Source of the DNA: Elgaria multicarinata webbii
Taxonomy: Eukaryota > Chordata > Lepidosauria > Squamata > Anguidae
Length of the DNA: 64,000 nucleotides
Direction: 5' to 3'
Assembly (NCBI RefSeq): GCF_023053635.1
Contig: NC_086172.1
Coordinates: 21,915,501-21,979,500 of the forward strand
Below are positions 10,365-21,958 of this stretch, in pieces (the stretch's first letter is position 1; every line of letters begins with the position of its first letter). The translations under genes were made by a program, and so were the position numbers. The notes beneath the pieces were generated by a model. It saw only the letters and a list, made by a program, of their open reading frames with translations, was not told where the DNA came from and made no database searches.

Positions 10365-13300
10365 GTGCAGCGTGGGAGAGACTATTGGCAATTTGCCAAA
10401 TAAATAGGGAGCAAATGACAATACATCCAGGAAAGTCCCAGTGAATAACGTGCATTAGGATGTAAACAGGTAACTGTAAATGCACCACTGTAAATGCAAG
10501 TTCTTGATCACCCATGCACAAACTCACATGTGTGCATGTGTTATCTAACAGACGCAGAATTATAGGGATCTTTTTACAAAGGTGGGGCACACAGACAGCA
10601 GACCAAGCACAGTATGTCAACAAATGGGCAAAATGATCAAGAATTTTACTGCAAGTATTTAAGAGAAGATTGCTCATTCAGCCCCCTAGAACATAGACTG
10701 AAACACACTATTTCTAATAGCAATAGCAGAGATCATTAACCAAGGTGTAGAATTAAGAGTTGGCCAAATAAGCAGCGGTGAGAGTGCTAGGGAAATGGAC
10801 AGTGAAGGCTTGGGAGACTAGCCATGGCAGGGAGCTTTGAACTGCAATAGCACAGGATGGACCACATGAGATCCAGAGGAACGTCAGGAGAAAGAGAAAG
10901 AAAGTCAAAGAAGGCATGTTTACCTCGTTTCAGAGTAAAGGAAACCTAAAGGACCCCAGTGCTCAGATGGTCACAAATACTTGGAAACTCACTGAGGGCA
11001 TACAGGCTGCCCTATGGGCTACAGGCCTTTGGTCATGAATTCAGAGTGGGGAGCCACCTCAGTCTCAAAAACCACCCTGCACACAGTGGATTGTATTCCC
11101 AAGTGGGCAAAAGCCACCACAGGTGATGATGGGGAAACCAAACAGCTGGTTAAGTAATTGTTAGGGAACCCGGAGCCAAACCATTTGCTATGGAGTGCCT
11201 TAAAATGAGTTCCCTCCTTGGAACATGTCTACTCCAAGGAAAATAACGAACAGAGAGAGAAACAAGGGGGGTGGGGAGGAAGCAAGGGAAGGAAACTAGC
11301 TAAGAGTGCAGATATGTGACTGTTCTTGACCTAAGGCCCTGAAGACCCTCAACACAACACCCTAGGCTCCTAGCATGTCAACCAAACGAAACACCACTGG
11401 GCTTAGAGTCATCAGCTCATAAGAAGTAACTCAGATTCCTGCAAAACATGGCTCCCCACAGGGGTAAGTTTTCTACTTGTATTATAGTGCCACAAATGGA
11501 AGCTGAGCTGTAAAGCCTCAACAGAAGAAGTTCATTGGGGTTAAAGACCTTTCTGGATATACAAGGCAATGGATCTATCTGAGCTAGGCCCCAGAATAGG
11601 AGGTGAAAAGTGCTAGGAAAGATCACAAGGAAAGAGCCAGCTAAACCCCAGGTGATACTTGGTAAGACAGAGTGCCTGTCCATGTGAGCCCCACGATCAA
11701 ATGCCACTGGGTGCCCAAACTCAAGGACAGTTACAGTGTTCAAACAAAGGGGCAATGCCTTAGAGTGGATGCAGGATGGGGCAAAACCAATAGCCAGACC
11801 ATGAGTATTAAAAGGAACTTTAAGGAGGTTCCTGGCTATCTGACTGAATTAAAACTAGCTGATGCATTACAAAAGCCACGCCCCTGAGAGATACAGGTAT
11901 GCCAGAGAAATGGGGTCCCACAAGGGTGGTGCCTAATTTGTTGATCTCTGTCAGGGTGTGGACACAGCAGGATTGGAACACGTTTCCCACCAAGGCTGTG
12001 GACTGGCCAACTGAAAGACACCCTTGTGGATAGTTTGGCTGGTGGTGGTGACTTGGCAGCCTTCAAAAGCCTCCAGTTCCTGTTAACATTTTCCAGAACA
12101 AAATGGGTAGTTTAGCTGAGGTGCTAGGGTGATGCCAACAAAAAAGGTGCAAGACACGAACTACACATGTACAAAAAGCCATTGTGGTAGAAGTTCTTTC
12201 TAGCACCAACCTTATCTGAATGTATCCAACCCGTTCTCAGGAATCTCCATAAGCTTGTAGACAGTTGATCAATACAGTAAGCAAAAACAATTCTATTGAA
12301 GTAACTTATTTGTGTCTATTAAATGTTTATGGAGAGCTTTGGTAAAGGGTCAGATAAGCCCAGATATGGAGCTCTGATAAGGAGTCAGACAAGCCCAAAT
12401 AAGACTAAGGTTTACCTGTTTACTGCTTAATGAATGCTTATCAACTGGGTGCATGAGAGCCCTGGCAAGTAGCTAATCGTATACACATACTAATATGCCC
12501 ATGGTTGCATTTCTGTCTTGGGTGAATGCCCAACCAAGAAAAGAAAGTATTTTCAAAATTTGATCTGGACTATAATTCTTTGCAGAAAGTCCACCATGAA
12601 TTGAGTTTACCTTCATCTTTCCCAGGGAAACTTCTTGGACCTTCCATCCTTGCATGTAGATCTGAACTCTCAAAAGATAAGATTTGTAAGCTGGGCTAGA
12701 TTGTGTGGTAGTGTGTTTAATATAGTAAAACCCTGCTAGAAAAGGTAAATAGAACATTCTAAAGACAGAATGAGAGTGGCCATAATAAATTTATTGCTCA
12801 TGGATGGTTGTTCTCATGGATCAGTGTGGCTACCTTGGTTTTGTATTTTAAAAGACCTGTGACACCTGAAAGACTAAACAAATTTACTGTGACATACTTT
12901 TTTTGTGGGCTAGAGGTTACTTGGCTTGACGCTTGTTTTTTAAAAGTTCATGAATATTAGTAACAACTTTAAAAAAGAGACAGATAAAATTCAAGTGTTG
13001 GCCAGTGCAAAAAAATAATACAGGGTAAGGGGATGAAATCATAGCAAGTTTAATTTCCACAATGACGGGCTCTAAACTGTCCCCAATCAGATTTTTTAAA
13101 AAAGTTTTGGGGGATTGAATTACTATGGCCACTTCCCAGAAAAATACCAACCTCAGCAGGAATTGGCAAATTCTCATTGGTATTCAGAGAGTGGCAGCAA
13201 TGGAGCCGGAGTCCCCGGTGCTGGCTCCAAGCCTCCAAATTAGTTGGAAGTTCTTACCCTGCAACGATGTTCTAAAATATGTCAAGGGGCTCCTCTTTAA

Positions 13301-13920
13301 ATAACTTTTGTGGTGAGCCACTTTGACCAGAGTTTTTAGGGCCAGAAAGTAGGATGCACAGGATTTTATAATAAGTTAAAATAGTGGTTGTGATGTTTAA
13401 AAAGACCAAAGATATGCCTAGTCTTTAAAATCTGGAACTGTGGTCACTTGCCACACGCGTGGCCTATTTTAGGAGAGGACCAGGGCTTTGCAGAACTCAC
13501 TTGCTACTCACACACACCAAAGAATCTATGGTAGCTAAGACAACATATCTCACGAGTCTCACTAAAGCTCCGGACTTAAGAGGCCTAAGCACTTTTGGGC
13601 AGCTGGCATAGGTTTTTCAGTGCCAGCACAGAAGGTGGATGATTCTACCCAGCGTGCCAGCACCATTAATCTCTCCCTTTTGTCTGCCATCACTGTGTTG
13701 ACCATGCCAACTTTCACTGCTGCAGGGCGAGGGACATTTCAGGTCATCCTGGGTGAATAAGTAACTTAAGTCTTGATCTCACAAGTTCAATAAGTGATCA
13801 TCAGTGTATGCATTGCAACATTGCACAAACAGTGCTGGAAGTTGTGAATTCTCTCTCTCCCCCCTCAGTCACTTTATGATGATGATTTTATGTCAGACTG
13901 TATTCACATTTCCATTGTTC
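10365..13920. other. Intergenic, mostly unrecognised
   Basis: No gene or clear repeat apart from the fragment at 12825-12925. Confidence 0.55.
12825..12925. repeat. Half copy of the AAGACTAACAAATTTA foldback element
   Basis: AGACCTGTGACACCTGAAAGACTAAACAAATTTACTG...TTTTTGTGGGCTAG resembles one arm of the foldback at 24990-25228. Confidence 0.5.
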
Positions 13921-13929
13921 ATATTATTT

Positions 13930-14247
13930 AGGGTGACTATATGAAAAGGAGGGCAGGGCTCCTGTATCTTTAACAGTTGTATTGAAAAGGGAATTTCAGC
14001 AGGTGTCATTTGTATATATGGAGAACCTGGTGAAATTTCCTCTTCATCACAACAGTTAAAGCTGCTGGTGCCCTGCCCTCTTTTAAATCTGGTCACTCTA
14101 GTATAGCTCCTGCAGCTTTAACTGTGGTGATGAAGAGGGAATTTCACCAGGTTCCCCATATATACAAATGACACCTGCTGAAATTCCCTTCCCTATGCAA
14201 CTGTTAAAGATATAGGAGCCCTGTCCTCCTTTTCATATGGTCACCCT
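13930..14247. mobile_element. Dimeric (head-to-head) MITE with 9-bp target duplication
   Basis: A complete unit at 13930-14100 starts AGGGTGACTATATGAAAAGG and ends with the matching inverted terminus (CCTTTTAAATCTGGTCACTCT-like). It is followed by an inverted partial copy (about 14101-14247) ending CATATGGTCACCCT. The whole 318-bp structure sits between exact repeats ATATTATTT at 13921-13929 and 14248-14256. Arms pair over roughly 140 bp. Confidence 0.82.
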
Positions 14248-14256
14248 ATATTATTT

Positions 14257-17200
14257 GTACTGCCGTATAACTTTAAGTACCTTTTCCTCCTTGCAATGTT
14301 CCCAATGAATCACAGGGTTGAAGTTGACCTGCACATTATTATTTCAAAATTGGCCATTTTAATATAACTTTGGTTACTCTGTACACCCTTCCCGATTCTA
14401 ACAATGTTTGTGAATTTCAATATAAACACCAATTCCCAGAGCCTCATCATCTATTCTCTTTGCTTTCAATTATAACTGATTGCGATCCGTTAGCACATTA
14501 ACCATTGTTTCTCAATTGGAAGTTGTGAAGTCTGGTAAGAATTAGGAACTGTTAGGAAAAGAGGTAGCCAATACCTTTAGAAGATTCTGCCTGCAGTTTG
14601 TGTAGTTCTGAAGTTCCAAAACTAGGGCTACAGTCCTACAGAGGGTTACACCCCCATTAATCGACCTGTGCTGAATTGTAGCCCTAGTGTTAAGGTTGTG
14701 GCATTTTCCATTAATAATTAGCATTGATCTTCTAAATATGAAATAGGAAAAACTAAATAAGTGCTATAAAAATTATTTATAATAACAGCATTATTATTAC
14801 TATTATCATTATTAAGCAATAACTCATTGCACTTCCTCATATGTTATCTGTATTGGGTCACTATGGCAGAGAGGAAGATTAATCAATATGACTAACAAAT
14901 GTATTAAGTCTTTAAGGTGGCATAAGACTGTTGTTTTGGCTGTAAAAGACTAGCTACCCTGCTGGAAACTAATATTGCAATTTATGGATTGTCTTCTGAC
15001 TTCTATGGCATTGTCTGTAAAGGAAAGCACTCCACCTTCCTGAAAGAATGAGAACAAGTATGAAGATGGTACAAATGAAGTAAAAGCCACAGATTGATTC
15101 TGTGCATCTCAATATACTCCACAGATAAGTCTATTTCCAAACCCCACTTTAATTAACGGCCACTTTACACCTTCCCAAGAGGAGCTAAGTGTTGCAAGTT
15201 GAAGACCATTAGCACTTCTTCACAGGACTTAATTGTGCCAAACAATACACGGAGCCCTCCCCGCTGTGACTCTGAAAAACCATGTGAGGAAACTCTTCCC
15301 GTATATATCAGCTGTCCAGGTTTGCTACCAAGATTTCTGAAGTTATCTTCCCAGGTTTCTCCTATCCTTTTCCAAAGTATGAGTAAGGCCAAATATATGC
15401 AGAGCAGAATAGAATACACTTACTGGATCCTCTACACTGTCCAGAGGACTAAAATGGCAGTTGTTGCAGCTCTGAGCTTCCAAAAGTGACACTTTGTTGG
15501 GAGATTCCCCCCGCCCCCCCCCCCCGTGAAATCACAGGGCTGGAAACCTCCGCCCCCCCTTCAAATGTGAGTGGATTCAGGGCAGACAAAAAGGCATTGT
15601 TCATACAAGGCATAATGAACTCATGGAATTTTCTGCAACAAGATGTGGTGATGGTCAGTGGCTAAATGAATCTGGAAGAGGAGAAGACAAATTAACGCGG
15701 AGTACCGGCTCCTAGCATTGGCCCGGCACTGAATAAGAGTAGTTACTGGGGAGCCAAGTGGCAGGGTGGCTGTTTGGGGACTTCTCTGAAGCATCCACGT
15801 AGCTGCTATGAGAAACTGGAGGAGGCAGGCCAAGTTTGAGTATAGATGCTCTCACGCAGTAGGGCTCATGTTGGGCACTTCTGCTCTTATCAGGAAAGTC
15901 ATGTGGAGTCATTCACACAAGTTGTGCTTTAAAGAGCACAACATGTCACATTAAAACTACCATTTTGCTCAAACGACTGGGCTAGTGGGAGAAGCAGGAT
16001 GGGGCGGGATAGAAGGCTTGGGGGGGCTGGAGGGGGAGAAGAATAAATTATGGGGGGAGGTCCTGCCAATGGCCATTTCAGATACCCAAGCTTCCTCCTT
16101 TCCTTTCTGTTAAGCAATATCACAAAAGTACTCCGGTTCAAGTTTTTAATGCCCCCTCAACCCCCAGTTGCTCAGTTACAGTGGAACAGTCTTCTCCCCA
16201 GACTGGTGGCCTCCAGATGTGTCGGTCTGTATCTCCCATCATTCCCCTCCAGTATTGAGCCTGGATGCTATAGCGCAGGGGGATCCTAAACCTCAGCCCT
16301 ACAGTGTGTGCGTGAATTTAACACCCCTCCCTGCACTATATGGGGAAGTCCAGGGGGGGGGGAGATTGGGGTTGGCATAATCCCCAAGGCCCCCCTCCCC
16401 ACTATTAAAAGCTCTTAAGAGCTCTGACCCTCTCCCCAGCTTAAATGGTCCTTTGAGGAAATTAATTTGGATTGGAGGAAGGAAGCATTTCCCCCCTCTT
16501 TGGATCCCGGTTAATCACTCCCAAAGGACTCTTTTTGGACTCAGTCTTCCCCAACATGGTGCACTACATATCCCAGCATTTCCAACTACTGTCCATGTTG
16601 GCTGGGGCTGATGGGAGTTGAAGTCCAAAACATACAAGGAGGCACCAGGTTGGGGAAAGGTTGCTTTATGCTATGAAGGGGCAGACCAGGCCCACAGCTT
16701 AAAGGATCTGAGGGTGTGTGTGTGTTGGGGGAGGATGCATGCCTGATAGAGCAGTCCTCACCCTCACTACAAGGAAGCAAGCAGCAGGCTGCTTAGTCTG
16801 CTGTCACTCAACACATGGAAGGGTTGCCCCCCCCCCCCGCTCTGCCCTCATCCCTTCAGGGTTCCAAGACATGTTACTCTGAAGAGCGCTCTTATGGGCA
16901 CAGATGATGTTAAGAGCGCCCTCCCCAAAGAGGTTTTACCTTAATACAGTTATCTTTTCAGTATCAGGCAAAGCCCTATCTTTTCTCCCAGGCATTTGAA
17001 ATGTATGGCTGCTTTATCGATTCTTATGCTATTTGTTGTTTTGTGTTGTGTTCTTTTATTTGTATTGTACTTTAGATTTAAACTGTTTGTGTGACACTTT
17101 AGTCTTTTAACAGTTTGGAATCCACTGCCCAAGGAATAGAGGCTTTTGGGTGGATTGAAAATAAAAAATAAAATAAAAAATTAAATATAAACAAATAAAT

Positions 17201-17439
17201 AAATAAGTTACACCTGAAAACTGACGTTTTAAACATCGGAACGATTTAAAAGGACTTCTTACGCTCATGGCAAGGGCACTGCCTAGATCAGCATCTAGTC
17301 CTGACTGCCAGGGAAGGATCGGGCCAAGGTCAAAGGTCCATCTAGTCCAGCCTCCATTTTCCAATGGTGGACATCCAAGTCATTCTGGAAAGCCAACTCC
17401 CCAACTCAGGAGTGAAGAAACAGCTGCCCCGCCGCTCAG
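14257..17439. other. Intergenic flank upstream of FZD5
   Basis: Holds C-tracts near 15508-15525 and 16829, one MITE (16546-16661) and an A/T-rich stretch ending at about 17205 (AATAAATAAATAA) that may be another LINE tail. Confidence 0.5.
16546..16661. mobile_element. Palindromic MITE (AACTCCCATCATCC family)
   Basis: Full copy running from GTCTTCCCCAACATGGTGCA to GGCACCAGGTTGGGGAAAGG with GGGCTGATGGGAGTTGAAGT in the second arm. Confidence 0.8.
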
Positions 17440-18685
17440 GAGCTGGCCTTCAGGGCTACACTGCCTCTGATACGGGAGGTTCCATTGTGCCATGACGGCC
17501 ACCAGCCGCTGAGCGCGCTCTCCTCCGTGCCAACTTCGGATCCCTCCTTCCTTCCACGGTGTCTGAGCCTCGCGGCAGCGAGTTCCCCGAGCCAAGTCCG
17601 CGTCGCTGTGCGGAGGAGCCTTCTCCCCGGCGGGCGGCTCCGTCCCCGGCGCCTGGGCCCCCCAAGCGCTTTCTTCCTCCGGCAGGGGAGGAGCGCCGGG
17701 GGCGGGTCCCCGGCCGCTCTCCAGCACGGGTGGGCGGGCCCGGGGGCGGACTCGCCGCCCGCGCACTAGAGCGCAGGTGGCTCCGGCGGGGCGCTGCAGT
17801 CGCCGGCGGTGGCGCTTCTCGGGCTCCGGGCACCGCGACGGCCGAGAGGGGCGACCTGAGTCCGGGCTGCAGCCACGCGGGGCCGGCTTCCTCGGGCGTC
17901 CCGGCGGCGACGCCTTGCTGGGTCTGGGGAGGAGGAGAGTTCACACGTCCCGGGCGCGGAGCCGGCAGGAGCCCGCCCAGGGCTTGCTCCAGGACGCGGC
18001 TGAAGCCGCACCGCCATGCGGGCTCCGCTCCGTCTCCACGCGGCCAGCCTCGCCGCTCGGCCGGCCGGCTCCATGGCGCGCCCCGCGGCGCCCAGCCCGC
18101 CCCGTTGAGCGACTTTTCTGGCCGGGAAGTCCCGAGGATCGGGCCGAGGAGGGCGCCCAGGCGGTTGCATGGCTCGGCTGGGCCCGATCCCGGCCCGCAC
18201 CCCTTCGCCAGGGACCCCTCCCCCCGGACTCTTGGACCCTGCCGCCTGGAGAGTTTAAACCACAAACTTTTCCTGCTGCGACTCTTCGGATCCCGCCCCC
18301 CTCGTTGCTGCCTCCGCGCTGAACTCCGGGCAGAGCGCGTGCGAGCCCGGCATGGGGGAGGAGGGTCGCCTCCCAGCTGGTTCGTTATGGAGCTCGGTCG
18401 GGGGTGGCTTGTCGGGTTTTACCCCCCCTAAGGCACCTGCCGCGCGAGAGCCCGGGAGCCTCCGGGGCGTTTCCAGCCGCGTTTAAGGACTCGGCCTTCC
18501 CAGGAGCGGACCCAGACGAGTTTGGGGGATGCCCTGTCCGGCGCGCCTTGGCAGTTCTCCCGGGCGGCGCTGCGTGTGCCCACGCCGCCTCCTTCCCTGG
18601 ACTCCAGCATAAGACTCCGTCGAGCCACGACGCCAGCCCGGGCCCGCTTGGCCTCTTGGGCTTCGCCGTGCGGCTTCTGCTCGCC
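17440..18685 (+). promoter_or_regulatory. FZD5: CpG island: FZD5 promoter and 5' UTR region
   Basis: Base composition changes abruptly near 17.44 kb from AT-rich repeat DNA to a very CpG-rich stretch that runs on into the FZD5 coding sequence. It contains GC-box (Sp1-like) sequences such as GGGGGCGGG at 17698-17706 and no convincing TATA box just upstream, as is usual for CpG-island promoters. The transcription start and any non-coding first exon cannot be placed from sequence alone. A pyrimidine run ending in CTAAG at about 18421-18432 could be a splice acceptor for a 5' UTR intron, but this is weak. Both strands hold long open frames here because stop codons are rare in GC-rich DNA. Confidence 0.7.
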
Positions 18686-20413
18686 ATGGCCGGCTTGCGC
18701 TCCAGCCTGGGGGACGCTTTGTTGAGCCTTCTGCTGGTCTTGCTGAAGGCTCCCCTTCCCGCGCCGGCCGCGTCCAAAGCCATCGTTTGCCAGGAGATCA
18801 CCGTGCCCATGTGCAAAGGCATCGGCTACAATTTGACGTACATGCCCAACCAGTTCAACCACGACACGCAGGACGAAGCCGGGCTGGAGGTGCACCAGTT
18901 CTGGCCCCTGGTGGAGATTCAGTGCTCTCCGGATCTGAAGTTTTTCCTGTGCAGCATGTACACCCCCATCTGCCTGCTGGACTACGCCAAGCCTCTGCCC
19001 CCCTGCAGGTCGGTGTGCGAGAGGGCCAAGGCCGGCTGCTCCCCTCTGATGCGGCAGTATGGCTTTGCCTGGCCCGAGAGGATGAACTGCGACAAACTGC
19101 CCGTCCTGGGGGATGCCGAGATGCTGTGCATGGATTACAACCGGACCGAGGCCGCCGCCGCCCCCACCACACTGCCCCCGTTCTTTACGAAACCCACGCG
19201 CTCCTCCAAAGGGGTCCACAGAAACCTCACCCCACTCAGCGACTGCAAGAGAGCGTGTGAGTGCAAAGAGCCCCTGGTCTTCATCTCCAAAGAAACCCAC
19301 CCCCTCTACAACAAGATTGAGACGGGCCACGTGCGCAACTGCGCCATCCCTTGCTTCCAGCCCTATTTCACCCAACACGAGAAGACCTTTGCCACCTTCT
19401 GGATAGGCCTGTGGTCCGTCCTCTGCTTCATCTCCACCTTCACCACGGTGGCCACCTTTCTGATCGACATGGAGCGGTTCAGGTACCCGGAGCGCCCCAT
19501 CATCTTCTTGTCCGCTTGCTATCTCTTTGTGTCCATCGGCTACATCATCCGGCTGGTCGTGGGCCACGCCAGTGTGGCCTGCAACAAAGACTACAACCAC
19601 ATCCATTACGAGACCACGGGACCCGCGCTCTGCACGGTGGTCTTCCTCCTGATCTACTTCTTTGGCATGGCCAGCTCCATCTGGTGGGTCATCTTGTCTC
19701 TCACCTGGTTCCTGGCTGCTGGGATGAAATGGGGGAACGAGGCCATCGCCAGCTATTCCCAGTATTTTCACATGGCGGCCTGGCTCATTCCCAGTGTCAA
19801 GTCCATCGCCGTGCTGGCCCTGAGCTCGGTGGACGGTGACCCCGTGGCCGGCATCTGCTACGTGGGCAACCAGAACCTAGACAAGCTGCGGGGCTTTGTG
19901 TTGGCCCCCTTAGTGGTGTACCTCTTCACTGGGACCATGTTTCTGTTGGCAGGTTTTGTGTCTCTCTTCAGGATCCGAAGTGTCATCAAGCAAGGAGGCA
20001 CCAAGACGGACAAGCTGGAGAAGCTGATGATCCGCATTGGCATCTTCACCGTCCTTTACACCGTCCCGGCCACTGTTGTGGTGTCCTGCTATATTTATGA
20101 GCAGCATTACAGGGAGATCTGGGAGATGGCTCAGAACTGCTCGTGCCCTGGGGACAAGAACAAGCCTAAGCCCGACTATGTGGTCTTCATGTTGAAGTAC
20201 TTCATGTGTCTGGTGGTAGGGATCACCTCCGGGGTCTGGATTTGGTCAGGCAAGACTCTCGAGTCTTGGAAGCGGTTCACGGGGAGGTGTTGCCGGCAGG
20301 GGAAGCCCACGAACACGGCCATGTACAGCGAAGCAAACACAGCTCTGACCGCTAGGACTGGGCTACCCAATTCTGCTTCATACCACAAACAAGTCCCACT
20401 GTCCCATGTATGA
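18686..20413 (+). CDS. FZD5: Frizzled-5 Wnt receptor, complete intronless coding sequence
   Basis: The 575-residue product is a seven-pass plasma-membrane receptor for Wnt ligands that signals through Dishevelled. An N-terminal hydrophobic signal peptide (about residues 8-29) is followed by the cysteine-rich Wnt-binding domain with all ten cysteines (35, 43, 80, 89, 96, 107, 111, 118, 135, 148) and glycosylation sequons at N49, N152 and N180. A linker with more cysteines (187, 191, 193, 219, 223) leads to seven membrane segments between about residues 235 and 520. The Dishevelled-binding KTxxxW motif is KTLESW at 523-528, and the tail ends in LSHV, a PDZ-ligand type end. The C-terminal YHKQVxLSHV, the near-identical CRD and the length (585 aa in human, from memory) point to FZD5 rather than FZD8. 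The start is the first ATG of this frame, has a strong Kozak context (gccATGg) and gives the signal peptide; the open frame further upstream has no ATG. No frameshift or stop was seen. Confidence 0.97.
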   Translation: MAGLRSSLGDALLSLLLVLLKAPLPAPAASKAIVCQEITVPMCKGIGYNLTYMPNQFNHDTQDEAGLEVHQFWPLVEIQCSPDLKFFLCSMYTPICLLDYAKPLPPCRSVCERAKAGCSPLMRQYGFAWPERMNCDKLPVLGDAEMLCMDYNRTEAAAAPTTLPPFFTKPTRSSKGVHRNLTPLSDCKRACECKEPLVFISKETHPLYNKIETGHVRNCAIPCFQPYFTQHEKTFATFWIGLWSVLCFISTFTTVATFLIDMERFRYPERPIIFLSACYLFVSIGYIIRLVVGHASVACNKDYNHIHYETTGPALCTVVFLLIYFFGMASSIWWVILSLTWFLAAGMKWGNEAIASYSQYFHMAAWLIPSVKSIAVLALSSVDGDPVAGICYVGNQNLDKLRGFVLAPLVVYLFTGTMFLLAGFVSLFRIRSVIKQGGTKTDKLEKLMIRIGIFTVLYTVPATVVVSCYIYEQHYREIWEMAQNCSCPGDKNKPKPDYVVFMLKYFMCLVVGITSGVWIWSGKTLESWKRFTGRCCRQGKPTNTAMYSEANTALTARTGLPNSASYHKQVPLSHV

Positions 20414-20719
20414 CATTGAAAAGAAGCACCTTGCTTGGTCACAGTTGGGCGCAGGTAAGCTGGCGGGCGGCACGGACTACGCACCCGACTGGCATCGGTT
20501 TGGGAACAACCCTGGAGCTTTCTGTCTCTGTGCTGTGAAACTCTTTGCTTCATCTCCACTTCTGAAAGGAGATGTGTATGTGTGTGCGTGTCAGGGGGTG
20601 GGACGGGATGGGACAGGACAGGACATACTGTTGCCCAGATTTCAGGACTGCAGTGTTTACTACTGGCACAATGCACCCTTGTGCGTGATTTCATTCTTCC
20701 TTGGAGTGTGTGGAATGCA

Positions 20720-20855
20720 GCTTTCCCCAACCTTGCATTCCCTAGAAGTGTTGGCTTACAACTCCCATCATCCCCTGGCCAGCAGGGCCATCCTGGCCAG
20801 GGTTGATGGGAGTTGTGCTTCAACATATCTGGAGGGCATCAGGTTGAAGAAAGCT
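20720..20855. mobile_element. Palindromic MITE in presumed FZD5 3' UTR
   Basis: CTTTCCCCAACCTTGCATTC...ACAACTCCCATCATCCCC followed by the reverse arm GTTGATGGGAGTTGTGCTTC...GGGCATCAGGTTG. Confidence 0.82.
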
Positions 20856-21848
20856 TGTGTCAGGAGTGCTTAGGGCCAAAATATGTGTTAAGACAGGCAA
20901 TGTGTAAAGTTTTGATTCTAACTGAAAAACAGCCTTGGATGCTGCAGTTGTCAATGGAAGAAGGCAAGTGGGGGGGGGCGCTGCTTTCCCTTCCTGCTAC
21001 TTAACTACTTGAAATGATATCCTGGCTGTTTTTCTCCCCCTGTCTTTTCTATGTTGTTGGGAAAGCAGGTTAGGCTGGGCAAAGGTGAGCAGAAGGGAAA
21101 GGATTAAACAGCCCCTCCCCACTGTCCCTTTGCACCTATTTTGGATTCTGTCCTTTTTAGGAGACTAACAGTATGGCCATCCTCTACATATCTGCTCAGA
21201 AATAAGTCCTGTTGAGTTCAGTGGGGCCTATTCCCAGGTAAAAGAGCCTAGGGTCCCTGTCCCCCATGTCATGTTGACTTTGGTCTTCAGAAGGTGTGTA
21301 CTATTTTGTTTGAGAAATGATTGTTTAGGTGTCTTTTCCACTAGGCTGAACTGGGATACTGTAGCCAGACAAATTTTATTCACTGTTTTCTGGTAGCTGC
21401 ACTGCAATGCTGCCTCGTCTGTTTCATTCCACACATGCTACTGCTGTTTAAAATATAAAGCGAACCAGTTTGGAGGGTGGATCTACTTTTAAAATGGGTG
21501 GGTTATGGAGTTACGACAGAGAAGAGTCCAGTTTCAGGTTTTATTTTTGGATGGCACCATCATCAGTTTTTACACACGCCTTTGCCAAATTGAATGCCAG
21601 ACGGTCTCATCAAGGCATTGATGTGAGTATTAGTTTCTCTCCTCTGGTGCAAGGGATGAGTTTAAAACAAGACATAGGAAGAGCAGCATTGATGTTTTGA
21701 TGGGTGATGCTTGCACAAAGTCCTCCTTGAATGCAGAACCTGCGCTCAACATTTTGACACCTGGTTTTCTTCTCTCTTTGCAAATGGAGGTAAATGTCTT
21801 TAGTGTTCTTATGTTAATTCCTGGGAGTTGCTTTTAAATGTACTTATC

Positions 21849-21958
21849 AGCCTCCCCCAACCTGGCGCCCAACAGGTGTGTTGCGCTACAACTCCCATCA
21901 TCCCTGACCATGCTGGATGGGGACAGCACATCTGGAGGGCACCAGGTTGGGGAATGCT
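21849..21958. mobile_element. Palindromic MITE in presumed FZD5 3' UTR
   Basis: CCTCCCCCAACCTGGCGCCC...ACAACTCCCATCATCCCTGA, then ATCTGGAGGGCACCAGGTTG. Part of the second arm is lost. Confidence 0.8.

Noticed and set aside
1-17439. Possible last exons of PLEKHM3, the expected neighbour beyond FZD5
   Set aside because: No PH, RUN or C1-type sequence was found; in human that gene ends some 50 kb away (recalled), so absence is expected.
17456-18431. Long overlapping open frames on both strands upstream of FZD5 (up to 290 and 269 codons)
   Set aside because: They fill a CpG island where stop codons are rare, are rich in P, R, G and A, and carry no recognisable domain.
18428-19771. 447-codon open frame antisense to FZD5
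   Set aside because: It is a shadow of the strongly GC3-biased FZD5 coding sequence with no protein-family features.
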